The notes: a model not told the origin generated them from the letters alone. A DNA stretch of 64,000 nt from Mycobacterium sp. ITM-2016-00318 (GCF_002968285.2 NZ_CP134400.1:3162001-3226000), one strand, 5' to 3'. Positions 9,191 through 18,951 are shown, numbered from the stretch's first letter. Numbers and translations: made by a program.

Positions 9191-10669
9191 CTAGCCCTTG
9201 AACCAGCCGGCGGGTTGGGGTGCGGTGTTGTGCCAGATGTGTTTCATTTCTTGGTATTCGGCGAGCCCCGTCGGGCCGAGTTCGCGGCCATTACCCGATT
9301 GTCCGAATCCGCCCCACTCCGCCGCCGCTGTGTAGTAGCCGAAGTCGTTGAGCCACACCGTGCCGTGCCGAAGTGCCCGCACCACACGCTCGCCCCGGGC
9401 TTGATCCGACGTTCGCACGCCCGCCGCGAGACCGTACTCCGTGTCGTTGCCCAGTGCTATCGCCTCCGCTTCGCCCGCGAACCGCTCCACTGTGAGAATC
9501 GGTCCGAACGTCTCCTCCCGCACGATTCGCATCGAGCGGTCGCACTGGTCGAAGATCGTCGGCAGGTAGAAGTAGCCGTTCGCCAGCGCCGGGTCGCTCG
9601 GCCGCGCGCCGCCGGTGACCAGTTTGGCTCCCTCCGAAATGCCTTGCTGGACATGCCCCTCGACCTTGGCCCGGTGCTGCTCGGAGACCAGCGGCCCGGT
9701 TTCGCTCGCGGAGTCCATCCCGTTGCCAAGCCGGATCTTCTCGGCGCGCTCGGCCAGCGCGGCGACGAAGTCGTCGGCGATGGACTCCTCCACGATCACC
9801 CGGGTGCCCGCCGAGCAGACCTGACCGGAGTGCAGGAAGACGCCCGTGAGCACCTGGTCGACGGAGCTCTCCCAGTCGGCGTCGGCGAACACGATATGCG
9901 GGTTCTTGCCGCCGAGTTCGACCGCGACCTTGGTTACGTGTTCGGCGGCGACCTTGGAGATGGTCTTGCCGGTGGCCAGTCCCCCGGTGAACGAGATGAA
10001 GTCGACGTCGGGAGTGTCGGTCAGCGCGGCGCCCAGCGTTGCGCCGCTGCCCTGCACCAGATTCACCACCGAAGCGGGCACCCCCGCCTCTTCGAGAAGG
10101 TGGACGAACGCGATCGTGCTCAGTGGCGTGACCTCGCTCGGCTTGGCGACCATCGTGCAGCCGGCGGCGATCGCAGGAGCCACCTTCCACGACATCTGCA
10201 GAAGCGGGTAGTTCCACGGCGCGATCAGCACGCACACGCCGATGGGCTCACGCACCACGCGGCTGACGACGGCGGGGTCGCCGACGTCGACGAGGCGATC
10301 GGCTTCGACGCCTGCAAGCCGGGAGTAATACCGGAAAACCGATGTGACGTCGTCGATGTCGATGCGGCTCTCGACAAGCGTCTTGCCGGTGTCCCTGGTT
10401 TCCAGCTCGGCGAGCGACTCCTTGTCACGCTCGAGCAGATCGCCGACGCGGTCGAGGAGCGCGGCACGTTGCGTCACGGGTGTCGCAGGCCATTCGCCGT
10501 CGTCGAACGCCTTCCGAGCGGCCGCGACGGCATCGCGCGCGTCGTCCGGGGTGGCCTCGTCGACCACCGCGGCGACGCTACCGTCGGCAGGGTTGACGAT
10601 CTCACGTGTCCCGCCGTCGGATGCATGCCGCCACACTCCGCCGATCAGGAGATCGGGTTGACCGTCCAT
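9191..10669 (-). CDS. Aldehyde dehydrogenase, probable betaine-aldehyde dehydrogenase
   Basis: An NAD(P)+-dependent aldehyde dehydrogenase of 492 residues. It shows the PWNYP motif (151-155), the cofactor-loop FTGG (228-231), the general base Glu251 in VELGGKNP, and the catalytic Cys285 in HSGQVCSAGT. As first gene of an operon with an amine permease and a choline-oxidase-like enzyme, oxidation of betaine aldehyde to glycine betaine is the best guess. Choline oxidase can perform both steps, so this enzyme may speed or complete the second. Only 79 bp separate it from the upstream prcA stop on the same strand. Confidence 0.88.
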   Translation of the reverse strand: MDGQPDLLIGGVWRHASDGGTREIVNPADGSVAAVVDEATPDDARDAVAAARKAFDDGEWPATPVTQRAALLDRVGDLLERDKESLAELETRDTGKTLVESRIDIDDVTSVFRYYSRLAGVEADRLVDVGDPAVVSRVVREPIGVCVLIAPWNYPLLQMSWKVAPAIAAGCTMVAKPSEVTPLSTIAFVHLLEEAGVPASVVNLVQGSGATLGAALTDTPDVDFISFTGGLATGKTISKVAAEHVTKVAVELGGKNPHIVFADADWESSVDQVLTGVFLHSGQVCSAGTRVIVEESIADDFVAALAERAEKIRLGNGMDSASETGPLVSEQHRAKVEGHVQQGISEGAKLVTGGARPSDPALANGYFYLPTIFDQCDRSMRIVREETFGPILTVERFAGEAEAIALGNDTEYGLAAGVRTSDQARGERVVRALRHGTVWLNDFGYYTAAAEWGGFGQSGNGRELGPTGLAEYQEMKHIWHNTAPQPAGWFKG

Positions 10670-10748
10670 ATCCGCTCACCGCTCATCTCGTCGCGCCGAG
10701 ATGGGACACTACCCACTCGCGCCACTCGCGGCGTGATCTTCGAGTGGC

Positions 10749-11486
10749 CTATTCCTTCGAGTTTTCGGGCTCGCCGGAGTCGTCGTCGGGCAGCACGGCC
10801 TCCAGAGCCGGTCCGGTGATGCGCCGGAACGCCCGCCGCGGCCTGCTCGCGTCGAGGATGGCCACTTCGAGGGTGTCGGGTCCCAGGCGGCGGCGGGCGT
10901 CCGATCCGTTACCGCCCGCCTTCAACGCGTCGACGGCGATCTTCACCGCATCCGAGAGCTTGGTGTTCTCCGCGTACGACTCGTTGAGCTTCTCGATGAT
11001 CGGCTCGGTCGTTCCGCCCATCACCACGAAGTGCGGTTCGTCGGCGATCGAGCCGTCGTAGGTGATGCGGTACAGCTCAGGCGCCTTGGTCTCGCCGTGG
11101 TGGGCGACCTCGGCGACGCACAACTCCACCTCGTAGGGCTTGGCCTGTTCGGTGAAGATCGTGCCGAGCGTCTGCGCGTACACATTGGCCAGCTGGCGAC
11201 CGGTGACATCGCGGCGGTCGTAAGCGTAGCCCCTGGTGTCGGCGTACTGGATGCCGCCGCGGCGCAGGTTGTCGAATTCGTTGAAGCGGCCGACCGCCGC
11301 GAACCCCACCCGGTCGTACAGCTCGCTGACCTTCTGCAGCGACCGCGACGGGTTCTCGGCGACGAACAGCACGCCGGAGTCGTAGGCCAGTACCACCACG
11401 CTACGGCCCCTGGCGATGCCCTTGCGCGCGAGCTCCGAACGCTCCCGCATCGCCTGCTCGGGTGAGATGAAATACGGGAAGCTCAT
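10749..11486 (-). CDS. prcA: 20S proteasome alpha subunit PrcA
   Basis: A 245-residue subunit forming the outer heptameric rings of the mycobacterial 20S core particle and the gate to which Mpa docks. The start [20 protein letters not shown] and the [21 protein letters not shown] segment are diagnostic of actinobacterial PrcA. The ATG overlaps the prcB stop by 4 bp (11483-11486). Length is close to that of M. tuberculosis PrcA (248). The C-terminal tail is acidic ([12 protein letters not shown]), as usual for this family. Confidence 0.97.
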   Translation of the reverse strand: MSFPYFISPEQAMRERSELARKGIARGRSVVVLAYDSGVLFVAENPSRSLQKVSELYDRVGFAAVGRFNEFDNLRRGGIQYADTRGYAYDRRDVTGRQLANVYAQTLGTIFTEQAKPYEVELCVAEVAHHGETKAPELYRITYDGSIADEPHFVVMGGTTEPIIEKLNESYAENTKLSDAVKIAVDALKAGGNGSDARRRLGPDTLEVAILDASRPRRAFRRITGPALEAVLPDDDSGEPENSKE

Positions 11487-12442
11487 GTCGAGTCGCCCCG
11501 CGCATCGGTCGACGGACCCGCCGTGTGGCGGAATGTGTCTTCGCGGGAACGGCTTTCGATGACCTCACGGGCCAGCGCGGCGATCCGCTCCTCGGGTACC
11601 TCCTCGGCGCCGTCGGCCCCGAGGAGGACAGCGGTCGGGTAGATGCCGCGGACCAGATCCGGTCCGCCCGTGGCAGAGTCGTCGTCGGCGGCGTCATAGA
11701 GCCCTTCGATCGCCACCCGCAGGGCCGACTCGGCATCGGTGACTTGTGAATACAGTTTCTTCACCGACGATTTGGCGAAGATCGAGCCCGATCCCACCGA
11801 CTGGTAGCCCTCTTCCTCGAAGTTCCAGCCGCCCGCCGCGTCGAAGGACACGATGCGTCCCGCCGCCTCCGGGTCCGGATCGTCGAGGTCGTAGCCGGCG
11901 AGCAGTGGCAGCGCGACGAAGCCCTGCAGTGCGGCTCCGAGGTTGCCGCGCACCATCGTCGCCAACCGGTTCACCTTGCCGGGGAACGTGAGCGGGACGC
12001 CTTCGACCTTCTCATAGTGCTCGAGTTCGACGGCGTAGAGGCGGGCGAACTCGACGGCGATCGCCGCGGTGCCCGCGATGCCCGTCGCGGTGTAGTCGTC
12101 GGTGATGTACACCTTCTTCACATCGCGGCTGGCGATCATGTTGCCCTGCGTCGCGCGCCGGTCACCCGCCATCACCACGCCGCCGGGGAACGTCAGCGCG
12201 ACGATCGTGGTGCCGTGCGGCAGCATTTCCCCCGCACCGACGACTTCATGGCCGGTTCTGTTCACGGGTAGAAGCTCGGGCGCCTGGCGGCGCAGCAGTT
12301 CAGAGAAGGACGACAGGTCGACGCGCACGTGAGGAGCATAGGAGTCGTAGCGCACGTGAGGAGCATAGAAGGCTTGAGGCACAGAGGGCGCTCCGGGAAG
12401 GGGTGACGGGAAGTGCAGCTGATCGCGGTGCGGCCAGCTCAC
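11483..12442 (-). CDS. prcB: 20S proteasome beta subunit PrcB with lengthened propeptide
   Basis: This is the catalytic subunit of the 20S core. Mature PrcB begins at Thr78 in [14 protein letters not shown], with the nucleophile exposed by self-cleavage of the preceding 77 residues. M. tuberculosis PrcB has 57 propeptide residues, so this one is about 20 longer. The extra part (around residues 22-41) contains YAPHVR twice, encoded by a direct DNA repeat. Start is GTG at 12442, overlapping the pup stop (GTGA). The mature part is conventional ([46 protein letters not shown]). Confidence 0.96.
   Translation of the reverse strand: MSWPHRDQLHFPSPLPGAPSVPQAFYAPHVRYDSYAPHVRVDLSSFSELLRRQAPELLPVNRTGHEVVGAGEMLPHGTTIVALTFPGGVVMAGDRRATQGNMIASRDVKKVYITDDYTATGIAGTAAIAVEFARLYAVELEHYEKVEGVPLTFPGKVNRLATMVRGNLGAALQGFVALPLLAGYDLDDPDPEAAGRIVSFDAAGGWNFEEEGYQSVGSGSIFAKSSVKKLYSQVTDAESALRVAIEGLYDAADDDSATGGPDLVRGIYPTAVLLGADGAEEVPEERIAALAREVIESRSREDTFRHTAGPSTDARGDST
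12323..12368 (-). repeat. Direct repeat of 19 bp with 27-bp period inside the prcB propeptide
   Basis: GCGCACGTGAGGAGCATAG occurs at 12323-12341 and again at 12350-12368 (plus-strand reading). The 27-bp spacing keeps frame and yields YAPHVR twice. A 13-bp core (CGCACGTGAGGAG) recurs at 7594-7606 over the start of the choline oxidase gene, again encoding PHVR. On the minus strand in another frame each prcB copy reads ATG CTC CTC ACG TGC (MLLTC). Confidence 0.85.
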
Positions 12443-12633
12443 TGTCCACCCTTCTGGACGTATGCGCGGACGAAGTCTTCGGCGTTCTCCTCGAGCACGT
12501 CGTCGATTTCGTCGAGCAGATCGTCGGTCTCCTCGGTCAGCTTCTCGCGACGCTCCTGCCCGGCGGCCGTGCTGCCGGTGAGGTCGTCGTCCTCGCCACC
12601 ACCACCGCCACGCTTGGTCTGCTCCTGAGCCAT
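12439..12633 (-). CDS. pup: Prokaryotic ubiquitin-like protein Pup
   Basis: A 64-residue disordered protein, the tag linked by PafA to substrates. It begins [13 protein letters not shown] and ends [12 protein letters not shown]. The C-terminal Gln must be deamidated by Dop before ligation. The coiled-coil-forming segment [20 protein letters not shown] is what Mpa recognises. Start at 12633 gives exactly the M. tuberculosis length; four upstream codons to 12645 are in frame but not conserved. The stop overlaps the prcB start. The gap to dop is about 100 bp and contains a strong hairpin. Confidence 0.98.
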   Translation of the reverse strand: MAQEQTKRGGGGGEDDDLTGSTAAGQERREKLTEETDDLLDEIDDVLEENAEDFVRAYVQKGGQ

Positions 12634-12663
12634 CGCTGCCTCCACCTCGTCTAAGCCTGTAGC

Positions 12664-12688
12664 CGGCGGGCCGTGTCGCCGCCCGCCG
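12664..12688 (-). terminator. GC-rich hairpin between dop and pup
   Basis: Arms CGGCGGGC (12664-12671) and GCCCGCCG (12681-12688) form a perfect 8-bp stem with a 9-nt loop. It sits 31 bp upstream of the pup start and 48 bp after the dop stop. No U-tract follows. It could act as a partial terminator or attenuator between dop and pup, or as an RNA processing site. Effect untested. Confidence 0.45.
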
Positions 12689-12735
12689 TTACTCCACCCT
12701 ACCGTTCGGCGGCCGGTTTGCCTGGGATAGCGCGG

Positions 12736-14232
12736 CTAGTTAGTGAGCTGCTCTACCAATTCCGCGGCGCTGTCCACGGAGTCCAGCAGTGCTCCGACGT
12801 GCGCTTTACTACCGCGCAGCGGCTCGAGGGTTGGAATCCGCACGAGCGAATCGCCACCGAGATCGAAGATCACGGAGTCCCAGCTGGCGGCCGCGATGTC
12901 GGCGCCGAACCGGCGAAGGCATTCCCCGCGGAAGTAGGCCCTGGTATCGATCGGCGGATTGTCCACGGCGTCGCGCACCTGCTGTTCGGTGGTCAGCCGC
13001 TTCATCGATCCGCGCGCCACCAGGCGGTTGTAAAGCCCCTTGTCGAGGCGGACGTCGGAGTACTGCAGGTCGACCAGGTGCAGGCGGGGGGCGGACCAGC
13101 TCAGGTTCTCCCTGTTGCGGAAGCCTTCGAGCAATCGCAGCTTGGCGGGCCAGTCGAGGATCTCGGCGCACTCCATCGGGTCGCGCTCGAGCAGGTCGAG
13201 GACGGTCGCCCAGGTCGCAACGACGTCAGCGGCGCGGGGGTCGGGGTCGCGGCTGTCCACCAGCTTCGCCACCCGATCGAGGTAGATCCGTTGCAGCGCA
13301 AGGCCGGTCAACTCACGGCCGTCGGCGAGCGCGACGGTCGCGCGCAGCGACGGGTCGCGGCTGACGACGTGCACGGCGTGCACCGGCCGGGCCAGCGCCA
13401 GGTCGGTGAGGTCCATGCCCTCTTCGATCAGGTCGAGCACCAGTGAGGTGGCGCCCAGTTTGAGGTAGGTGGACGTCTCGGCGAGGTTGGCGTCGCCGAT
13501 GATGACGTGCAGCCTGCGGTACTTGTCGGCGTCGGCGTGCGGCTCGTCGCGGGTGTTGATGATGCCGCGCTTGAGCGTCGTCTCCAGGCCGACCTCGACC
13601 TCGATGTAGTCCGACCGCTGCGACAGCTGGAAGCCGGGTTCGTCGCCCGACGGGCCGATGCCGACGCGCCCCGAGCCCGTGATGACCTGGCGCGACACCA
13701 GAAACGGGGTGAGCCCGGCGATCACCGCGGAGAACGGCGTCTGTCGCGACATCAAATAGTTCTCGTGCGACCCGTAGGACGCACCCTTGCCGTCCACGTT
13801 GTTCTTGTAGAGCTGCAGCTTCGCGGCGCCGGGCACGCTGGCGACATGGCGCGCCGCGGCCTCCATGACACGCTCGCCCGCCTTGTCCCAGATGACGGCG
13901 TCAAGCGGGTCGGTGCACTCGGGCGCCGAGTATTCGGGGTGCGCGTGGTCGACGTACAGCCGGGCGCCGTTGGTCAGGATCATGTTGGCCGCACCGACCT
14001 CGTCGGCGTCGACGATGGGCGGCGGTCCGGCAGACCGGCTCAGGTCGAAGCCTCGCGCGTCGCGCAGCGGCGACTCCACCTCGTAGTCCCAGCGCGTGCG
14101 CTTGGCCCGCTGGATGCCGGCGGCGGCCGCGTACGCAAGCACCGCCTGCGTCGACGTCAGGATCGGATTCGCGGTCGGGTCGGACGGCGACGAGATGCCG
14201 TACTCGACCTCGGTCCCGATAATCCGTTGCAT
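12736..14232 (-). CDS. dop: Deamidase/depupylase of Pup, Dop
   Basis: Dop converts the C-terminal Gln of Pup to Glu and removes Pup from substrates. It is homologous to PafA. The start is ATG 14232 ([18 protein letters not shown]), giving 498 residues against about 505 in M. tuberculosis; the open frame continues 111 codons upstream, which is not conserved and overlaps the divergent gene. Family marks include [21 protein letters not shown], the [16 protein letters not shown] loop and [20 protein letters not shown]. It heads the dop-pup-prcB-prcA transcription unit. Confidence 0.97.
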   Translation of the reverse strand: MQRIIGTEVEYGISSPSDPTANPILTSTQAVLAYAAAAGIQRAKRTRWDYEVESPLRDARGFDLSRSAGPPPIVDADEVGAANMILTNGARLYVDHAHPEYSAPECTDPLDAVIWDKAGERVMEAAARHVASVPGAAKLQLYKNNVDGKGASYGSHENYLMSRQTPFSAVIAGLTPFLVSRQVITGSGRVGIGPSGDEPGFQLSQRSDYIEVEVGLETTLKRGIINTRDEPHADADKYRRLHVIIGDANLAETSTYLKLGATSLVLDLIEEGMDLTDLALARPVHAVHVVSRDPSLRATVALADGRELTGLALQRIYLDRVAKLVDSRDPDPRAADVVATWATVLDLLERDPMECAEILDWPAKLRLLEGFRNRENLSWSAPRLHLVDLQYSDVRLDKGLYNRLVARGSMKRLTTEQQVRDAVDNPPIDTRAYFRGECLRRFGADIAAASWDSVIFDLGGDSLVRIPTLEPLRGSKAHVGALLDSVDSAAELVEQLTN

Positions 14233-14441
14233 ATCCGTAAGCCTAGGTGACGGCCCCAAGTAGCCTGCGACCGTGCCTTCCGAGCAGCCCGATCGCAGCG
14301 CGACTGCCAGCCGGTTCGCGGCCACGCTCGGCGCCTGGGTTCCTTGCCGATCCACTGGCCGCCGGATGCGGTGAGCAGCATTCAGCACAGCGGTTCGCCG
14401 CAGCGGCGGGCCATGCACGACTGATGACGGGAGATGCACCG

Positions 14442-15596
14442 ATGGTTTCTGCGGAGACCGCGCAACGGCGGGCGGCCGACCGGTGGTTCCTCGAGCGAGG
14501 CCTGCCCGCGGTCCTCCGGCCAGGAGCTCTCCTACGGAGGCTGTGGCCGCGGTCGGCGCCTGCACTGGCCGCCTATGCGGTGTTCATGGTCAATTCAATC
14601 TTGGTGGTGGCGATCAGCGGTAAACACACGATCGACATCAACGGCCATCCCACCCGTAACGAGTGGTTCGTGCTCGGGTTGCTGATACTCGTGGCACCGG
14701 TCGCAGCGCTGGTCGGCTGGCGCGTCTCCCGCATCACGAGCGTGAGCACCCGCACGGTCGTCGCAACGGCTTCAGTCCTCGTGGTGACTGTGGGCAGCTT
14801 TCTGGGCGGGCCGAGTGAGCGGGTTTTCGCCAACCTCGTGGTCGAGGTGATCGTGATCGTCGCCGCGCTGGTGCTCACCGCCAGCGGTGTCGGATCCATC
14901 CTCGGATGGGCTCTGCGCACCGCCGCTGACAACCTCTCGTTCATCGGCGCGCTGTTCGTCCGCGCGCTTCCGGTGGTGCTGCTGACCGTACTGGTGTTCT
15001 TCAACACCTATGTGTGGTCGATGGCGTCGACCATAAGCAGGCCCCGGTTGTGGCTTGCGCTCCTGTTCCTCGGCCTGCTCGCCGTCGCATTCATCACGTC
15101 GGCCACGATCGACAAGGTAAGAGCGATGTTGGCGGGCTCCCGCCGGTCCGACGACGACGACGGACGGCTCGCGGGCACCCCGTTCGAGTCGATGCCGGAT
15201 CCTGCGACCGCACAGCCGTTGTCTCCGGGCGAGCGTGTCAATGTGGTTTTCGTCCTTGCCACCTCGCAGGTGCTTCAGGTCGGGCTGGTGGCCATCGTCG
15301 CGGGCCTCATCTTCTTCGTGCTCGGCCTGATCCTGCTCAGCCCCGAACTGCTCGCGCTGTGGACGCGCAACGGGTCGGGCGACGGCGACATCCTCGGTAT
15401 GACGCTGCCCGTACCGCAGGCATTGATTCAGACCAGCATGTTCCTTGCCGCACTGACATTCATGTACATCAGCGCACGTGCGGTCGGCGACGCCGACTAC
15501 CGTGCCAGGTTCATCGACCCGCTGATCGACGACCTGCGGCTGACGCTCGTCGCGCGGAGCCGCTACCGAGCGGCCGTTTCGCGCACCGCCTCGTAA
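14442..15596 (+). CDS. Integral membrane protein (Rv2113-type), first of a tandem pair
   Basis: Start at ATG 14442 is supported by GGGAG eight bases upstream; the frame is open back to 14247 but that part overlaps the dop start region. The 384-residue protein begins [27 protein letters not shown], has about eight hydrophobic segments, and carries a cytoplasmic-looking loop ([22 protein letters not shown]) before the last segments. It corresponds by position to Rv2113 of M. tuberculosis. The next gene is a clear paralogue. Function unknown; its conserved place between dop and mpa does not by itself prove a proteasome role. Confidence 0.85.
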   Translation: MVSAETAQRRAADRWFLERGLPAVLRPGALLRRLWPRSAPALAAYAVFMVNSILVVAISGKHTIDINGHPTRNEWFVLGLLILVAPVAALVGWRVSRITSVSTRTVVATASVLVVTVGSFLGGPSERVFANLVVEVIVIVAALVLTASGVGSILGWALRTAADNLSFIGALFVRALPVVLLTVLVFFNTYVWSMASTISRPRLWLALLFLGLLAVAFITSATIDKVRAMLAGSRRSDDDDGRLAGTPFESMPDPATAQPLSPGERVNVVFVLATSQVLQVGLVAIVAGLIFFVLGLILLSPELLALWTRNGSGDGDILGMTLPVPQALIQTSMFLAALTFMYISARAVGDADYRARFIDPLIDDLRLTLVARSRYRAAVSRTAS

Positions 15597-15613
15597 CCGT
15601 TTCTTAGCGATTT

Positions 15614-15802
15614 CACAGCGGCGAATTTTCAGGCTCGCATGCCTGCAGGTCAACGACGAGCTGGCAGTGTGCGCTTCTCATGCCAACAGATAGCGAGTAT
15701 CGCGCCTGCCGCGGTGAGCGCCACGAACACGACCGTGGCCGCCACAAGGGCCGAGCGCGCGGATATGCCCCAGCTCCACCGATGTCGTCGACGCATCGGC
15801 AT
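15614..15802 (-). CDS. Small ORF resembling the N-terminus of a sensor kinase (possible remnant)
   Basis: In the 249-bp space between the two membrane genes the minus strand encodes 62 residues: a basic start (MPMRRRHRWSWGISARSA), one hydrophobic span (LVAATVVFVALTAAGAILAI), then HEKRTLPVVVDLQACEPENSPL. The basic start plus one membrane helix resembles the first 40 residues of two-component sensor kinases, but no further kinase sequence follows. It may be a gene remnant or a small membrane protein. No clear ribosome-binding site was seen. Confidence 0.3.
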
Positions 15803-15845
15803 CAGTCCATCATCAGCACTGGAATTTCGCCATCTCTACCGCACA

Positions 15846-17003
15846 ATGTGTGCCGTGGCGGATATGCGACAGGTTCACCAGTGGTTTCTGCACCGCGGCC
15901 TGCCGCTGGTGTTGACCTGTCGGGTGCGTTCGCGCGCGCTGATCGAACGGTCGGCGCCTGCGGTCAGCGGCGTCGGCGCGATCATCGCGTTGACGATGAT
16001 GCTGGCCGAGCTGACCGGCGGCGATGCCGATTTCGCGAATGTGATCCGGCTGGGAGTGCTGACGCTGGTACTGATCGCCGCTCCGTTCGCGCTGTACCTG
16101 CTGCACCAGATGGGCACCAGGCTCGGCAAGGCGGGCAGGCGGTCGGCCGCGCTGTTGGTGATAGCCCTGTTCGTGTTCGGACTTCCCTTCGCCGACAGCG
16201 GATTCTCGGGATTCGCCGCCGCGGAGATCTTCGGCTTCGCTGTCGTCGCGCTGCTGGTGATCTGGTTGACGTACCTGGGCTTCGGTGCGATTGCGTTGTG
16301 GGCGTTCCGGTATGCCATGGTGCAGGTCGGCGCGCTCGGCACCCTGATGAGCCGGGCGCTGCCGCTGCTGATGCTCACGGTGGTGGTGTATTTCACCGGT
16401 GAGCTGTGGCAGCTGGCGGCCCGGATGACCCGCCAACGGCTCTGGCAGACAATCGGATTCCTCGCGGTCGTGGCGATCGTCTTCATGGTCACCACGATTC
16501 GCGACGAAGTGCAGGCCCTGCGCGACGACAGGGCCGAGCAGCACGACCCGGCGCGCCTGTTGGCGGCCACCCCGCTGGAGATCGGGGCCGATCGGCATCC
16601 GGCTCGCACGCCGCTGTCGCTGGCCGAGCAGGTCAACGTGGTGGCGGTGATGGTGGTGTCGCAGGCGATCCAGGTGGTGTTCTTCACCACCGGACTGTTC
16701 GCGTTCTTCCTCGCGCTTGGCTTCATCGCCATCCCCGACGACGTGACCGTGCTGTGGTCTGCCGAGGAGACCTGCCCGGTCGGGGAACCACCCTGTGCCG
16801 GAACGTGGTTCGGGGTTCACATTCCGATACCGCAGACGGTGGTACACACGTCGTTGTTCGTCGCGGTGCTGTCGGGGCTGTACTTCACGGTGAGTACCAG
16901 CGTCGACCCGTTGTACCGGCAGCGGTTCTTCGACCCGTTGGTGTCCGACGTGGCGACGAGCCTGGCCGGCCGCGACGCCTACCGCGAGATGACGACCGCC
17001 TAG
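15846..17003 (+). CDS. Integral membrane protein (Rv2114-position), paralogue of the preceding gene
   Basis: The 385-residue membrane protein starts at ATG 15846 (MCAVADMRQVHQWFLHRGLP); GTG 15855 and ATG 15864 are alternatives. Its N-terminus matches the previous gene's [13 protein letters not shown] segment, and both share the pattern of roughly eight helices with a loop reading ATPLEIGADRHPARTPLSLAEQVN before the final pair. Later helices contain an IPQTVVHTSLFVAVL stretch aligned with [15 protein letters not shown] in the neighbour. The two arose by duplication. It converges with mpa with 16 bp between stops. Function unknown. Confidence 0.82.
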   Translation: MCAVADMRQVHQWFLHRGLPLVLTCRVRSRALIERSAPAVSGVGAIIALTMMLAELTGGDADFANVIRLGVLTLVLIAAPFALYLLHQMGTRLGKAGRRSAALLVIALFVFGLPFADSGFSGFAAAEIFGFAVVALLVIWLTYLGFGAIALWAFRYAMVQVGALGTLMSRALPLLMLTVVVYFTGELWQLAARMTRQRLWQTIGFLAVVAIVFMVTTIRDEVQALRDDRAEQHDPARLLAATPLEIGADRHPARTPLSLAEQVNVVAVMVVSQAIQVVFFTTGLFAFFLALGFIAIPDDVTVLWSAEETCPVGEPPCAGTWFGVHIPIPQTVVHTSLFVAVLSGLYFTVSTSVDPLYRQRFFDPLVSDVATSLAGRDAYREMTTA

Positions 17004-17019
17004 TTCTTCCGCCAGCGTG

Positions 17020-18837
17020 CTACAGGTACTGACCCAGGTTGGACTCGGTGTCGATGGCCCGCGATGCGCTCGACGACTTGCCGGTGACCAGCGTGCGGAT
17101 GTAGACGATCCGCTCGCCCTTCTTGCCCGAGATCCGTGCCCAGTCATCAGGATTGGTGGTGTTGGGCAGGTCCTCGTTCTCGGCGAACTCGTCGACGATC
17201 GAGTCGAGCAGATGCTGGATGCGAAGACCCGGTTGCCCGGTCTCCAGCACAGACTTGATCGCGTTCTTCTTCGCGCGGTCGACCACGTTCTGGATCATCG
17301 CCCCGGAGTTGAAGTCCTTGAAGTACATGACTTCCTTGTCACCGTTGGCATAGGTGACCTCGAGGAACCGGTTGTCGTCGATCTCTGCGTACATCCGGTC
17401 GACGACCTTCTCGATCATCGCCTTGATGCAGGCCGCCCGGTCACCGCCGAACTCGGCGAGGTCGTCGGCGTGCACCGGAAGACTCTCGGTCAGGTACTTG
17501 CTGAAGATGTCCTGAGCCGCTTCGGCATCCGGGCGTTCGATCTTGATCTTGACGTCCAGTCGGCCTGGCCGGAGGATCGCGGGGTCGATCATGTCCTCGC
17601 GGTTGGAGGCGCCGATCACGATGACGTTCTCCAGACCCTCGACACCGTCGATCTCCGACAGCAGCTGCGGGACCACCGTCGTCTCCACGTCGGAGCTCAC
17701 ACCTGTGCCGCGGGTGCGGAAGATCGAGTCCATCTCGTCGAAGAACACGATCACCGGGGTGCCCTCGGATGCCTTCTCACGCGCCCGCTGGAAGATCAGC
17801 CGGATGTGGCGTTCGGTCTCGCCGACGAATTTGTTCAGCAGCTCGGGACCCTTGATGTTGAGGAAGTACGACTTCGCCTCGCGGGCGTCGTCGCCACGCA
17901 CCTCAGCCATCTTCTTGGCCAGCGAGTTGGCCACCGCCTTGGCGATCAGCGTCTTACCGCAGCCGGGCGGGCCGTAGAGCAGCACACCCTTGGGCGGACG
18001 CAGCGAGTACTCCCGGTACAGCTCCTTGTGCAGGAACGGCAGCTCGACCGCGTCGCGGATCTGCTCGATCTGGCGGGTCAGGCCGCCGATGTCCAGGTAG
18101 CTGACATCGGGCACCTCTTCCAGGACGAGGTCCTCGACCTCGGCCTTGGGAATGCGCTCGAACGCGTACCCCGCCTTGGTGTCGACCAGAAGCGAGTCGC
18201 CTGGCCGCAGCTTGCGCGGCCGGTCGTCGCCGAGCTCATCGTCATAGCCGTCGGGCAGATCGGCCGCGGCAACGAGCGGCTCAGCGAGCCAGACGATGCG
18301 CTCCTCGTCGGCGTGACCGACCACGAGCGCCCGGTGTCCGTCGGAAAGGATTTCGCGCAGGCTGGAGATTTCTCCCACCGATTCGAAGTTTCCGGCCTCG
18401 ACGACGGTCAGCGCCTCGTTGAGACGGACCGTCTGACCCTGCTTGAGCGACTTCGTGTCGATGTTCGGCGAGCACGTCAGCCGCATCTTGCGGCCCGAGG
18501 TGAACACGTCGACGGTGTCGTCGTCGTGCGCGCCAAGCAGCACCCCGTAGCCGCTCGGCGGCTGACCGAGCCGGTCGACCTCTTCGCGCAGCGCGAGCAA
18601 CTGCTGGCGGGCCTCTTTGAGGGTTTCCATCAGCTTGGAGTTCCTGGCAGCGAGCGAATCGATCCTCGCCTCGAGCTGATGCACATCACGCGCGCTACGA
18701 AGACCGCTCTGCGGCCCTACCGCGTTCTCCAGCTGCTCTCGGAGCAGCGCCGCCTCGCGGCGAAGCTGCTCCAGCTCGGCCGCTTCGTCACCGGGATCCG
18801 ATGCCCCGTAAGGTTCAGAACGCTCTGACTCGCTCAT
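17020..18837 (-). CDS. mpa: Proteasome-associated AAA ATPase Mpa (ARC)
   Basis: A hexameric unfoldase that captures Pup and feeds pupylated proteins into the 20S core. The 605 residues show an N-terminal coiled coil (about 18-90) that binds Pup, an inter-domain OB region (about 95-240), an AAA module with Walker A GPPGCGKT (289-296), Walker B FFDEMDS (about 365-371) and arginine-finger region RPGRLD, and the C-terminal QYL tail that docks on PrcA. Length is close to that of M. tuberculosis Mpa (609). It is separate from the dop-prcA unit because the membrane pair lies between. Confidence 0.98.
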   Translation of the reverse strand: MSESERSEPYGASDPGDEAAELEQLRREAALLREQLENAVGPQSGLRSARDVHQLEARIDSLAARNSKLMETLKEARQQLLALREEVDRLGQPPSGYGVLLGAHDDDTVDVFTSGRKMRLTCSPNIDTKSLKQGQTVRLNEALTVVEAGNFESVGEISSLREILSDGHRALVVGHADEERIVWLAEPLVAAADLPDGYDDELGDDRPRKLRPGDSLLVDTKAGYAFERIPKAEVEDLVLEEVPDVSYLDIGGLTRQIEQIRDAVELPFLHKELYREYSLRPPKGVLLYGPPGCGKTLIAKAVANSLAKKMAEVRGDDAREAKSYFLNIKGPELLNKFVGETERHIRLIFQRAREKASEGTPVIVFFDEMDSIFRTRGTGVSSDVETTVVPQLLSEIDGVEGLENVIVIGASNREDMIDPAILRPGRLDVKIKIERPDAEAAQDIFSKYLTESLPVHADDLAEFGGDRAACIKAMIEKVVDRMYAEIDDNRFLEVTYANGDKEVMYFKDFNSGAMIQNVVDRAKKNAIKSVLETGQPGLRIQHLLDSIVDEFAENEDLPNTTNPDDWARISGKKGERIVYIRTLVTGKSSSASRAIDTESNLGQYL

Positions 18838-18922
18838 GTTGCGCTCCCTCCCTGCACCGGATGTTGGTGCAGTAACAACATCAACGCTACCGGCGATTCA
18901 GCCTTTGTGTGTGGTGTAGCCA

Positions 18923-18951
18923 TTCGACACACCAGCAACACTTGTTAACCT
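18923..18951 (+). promoter_or_regulatory. Sigma-70-type promoter for the secreted MTB12-like gene
   Basis: TTCGAC (18923-18928) and TAACCT (18946-18951) are separated by exactly 17 bp and resemble mycobacterial SigA -35 and -10 elements. A transcript starting near 18958 would have a leader of about 27 nt carrying GGAAGGAAA before the GTG at 18985. Confidence 0.5.
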
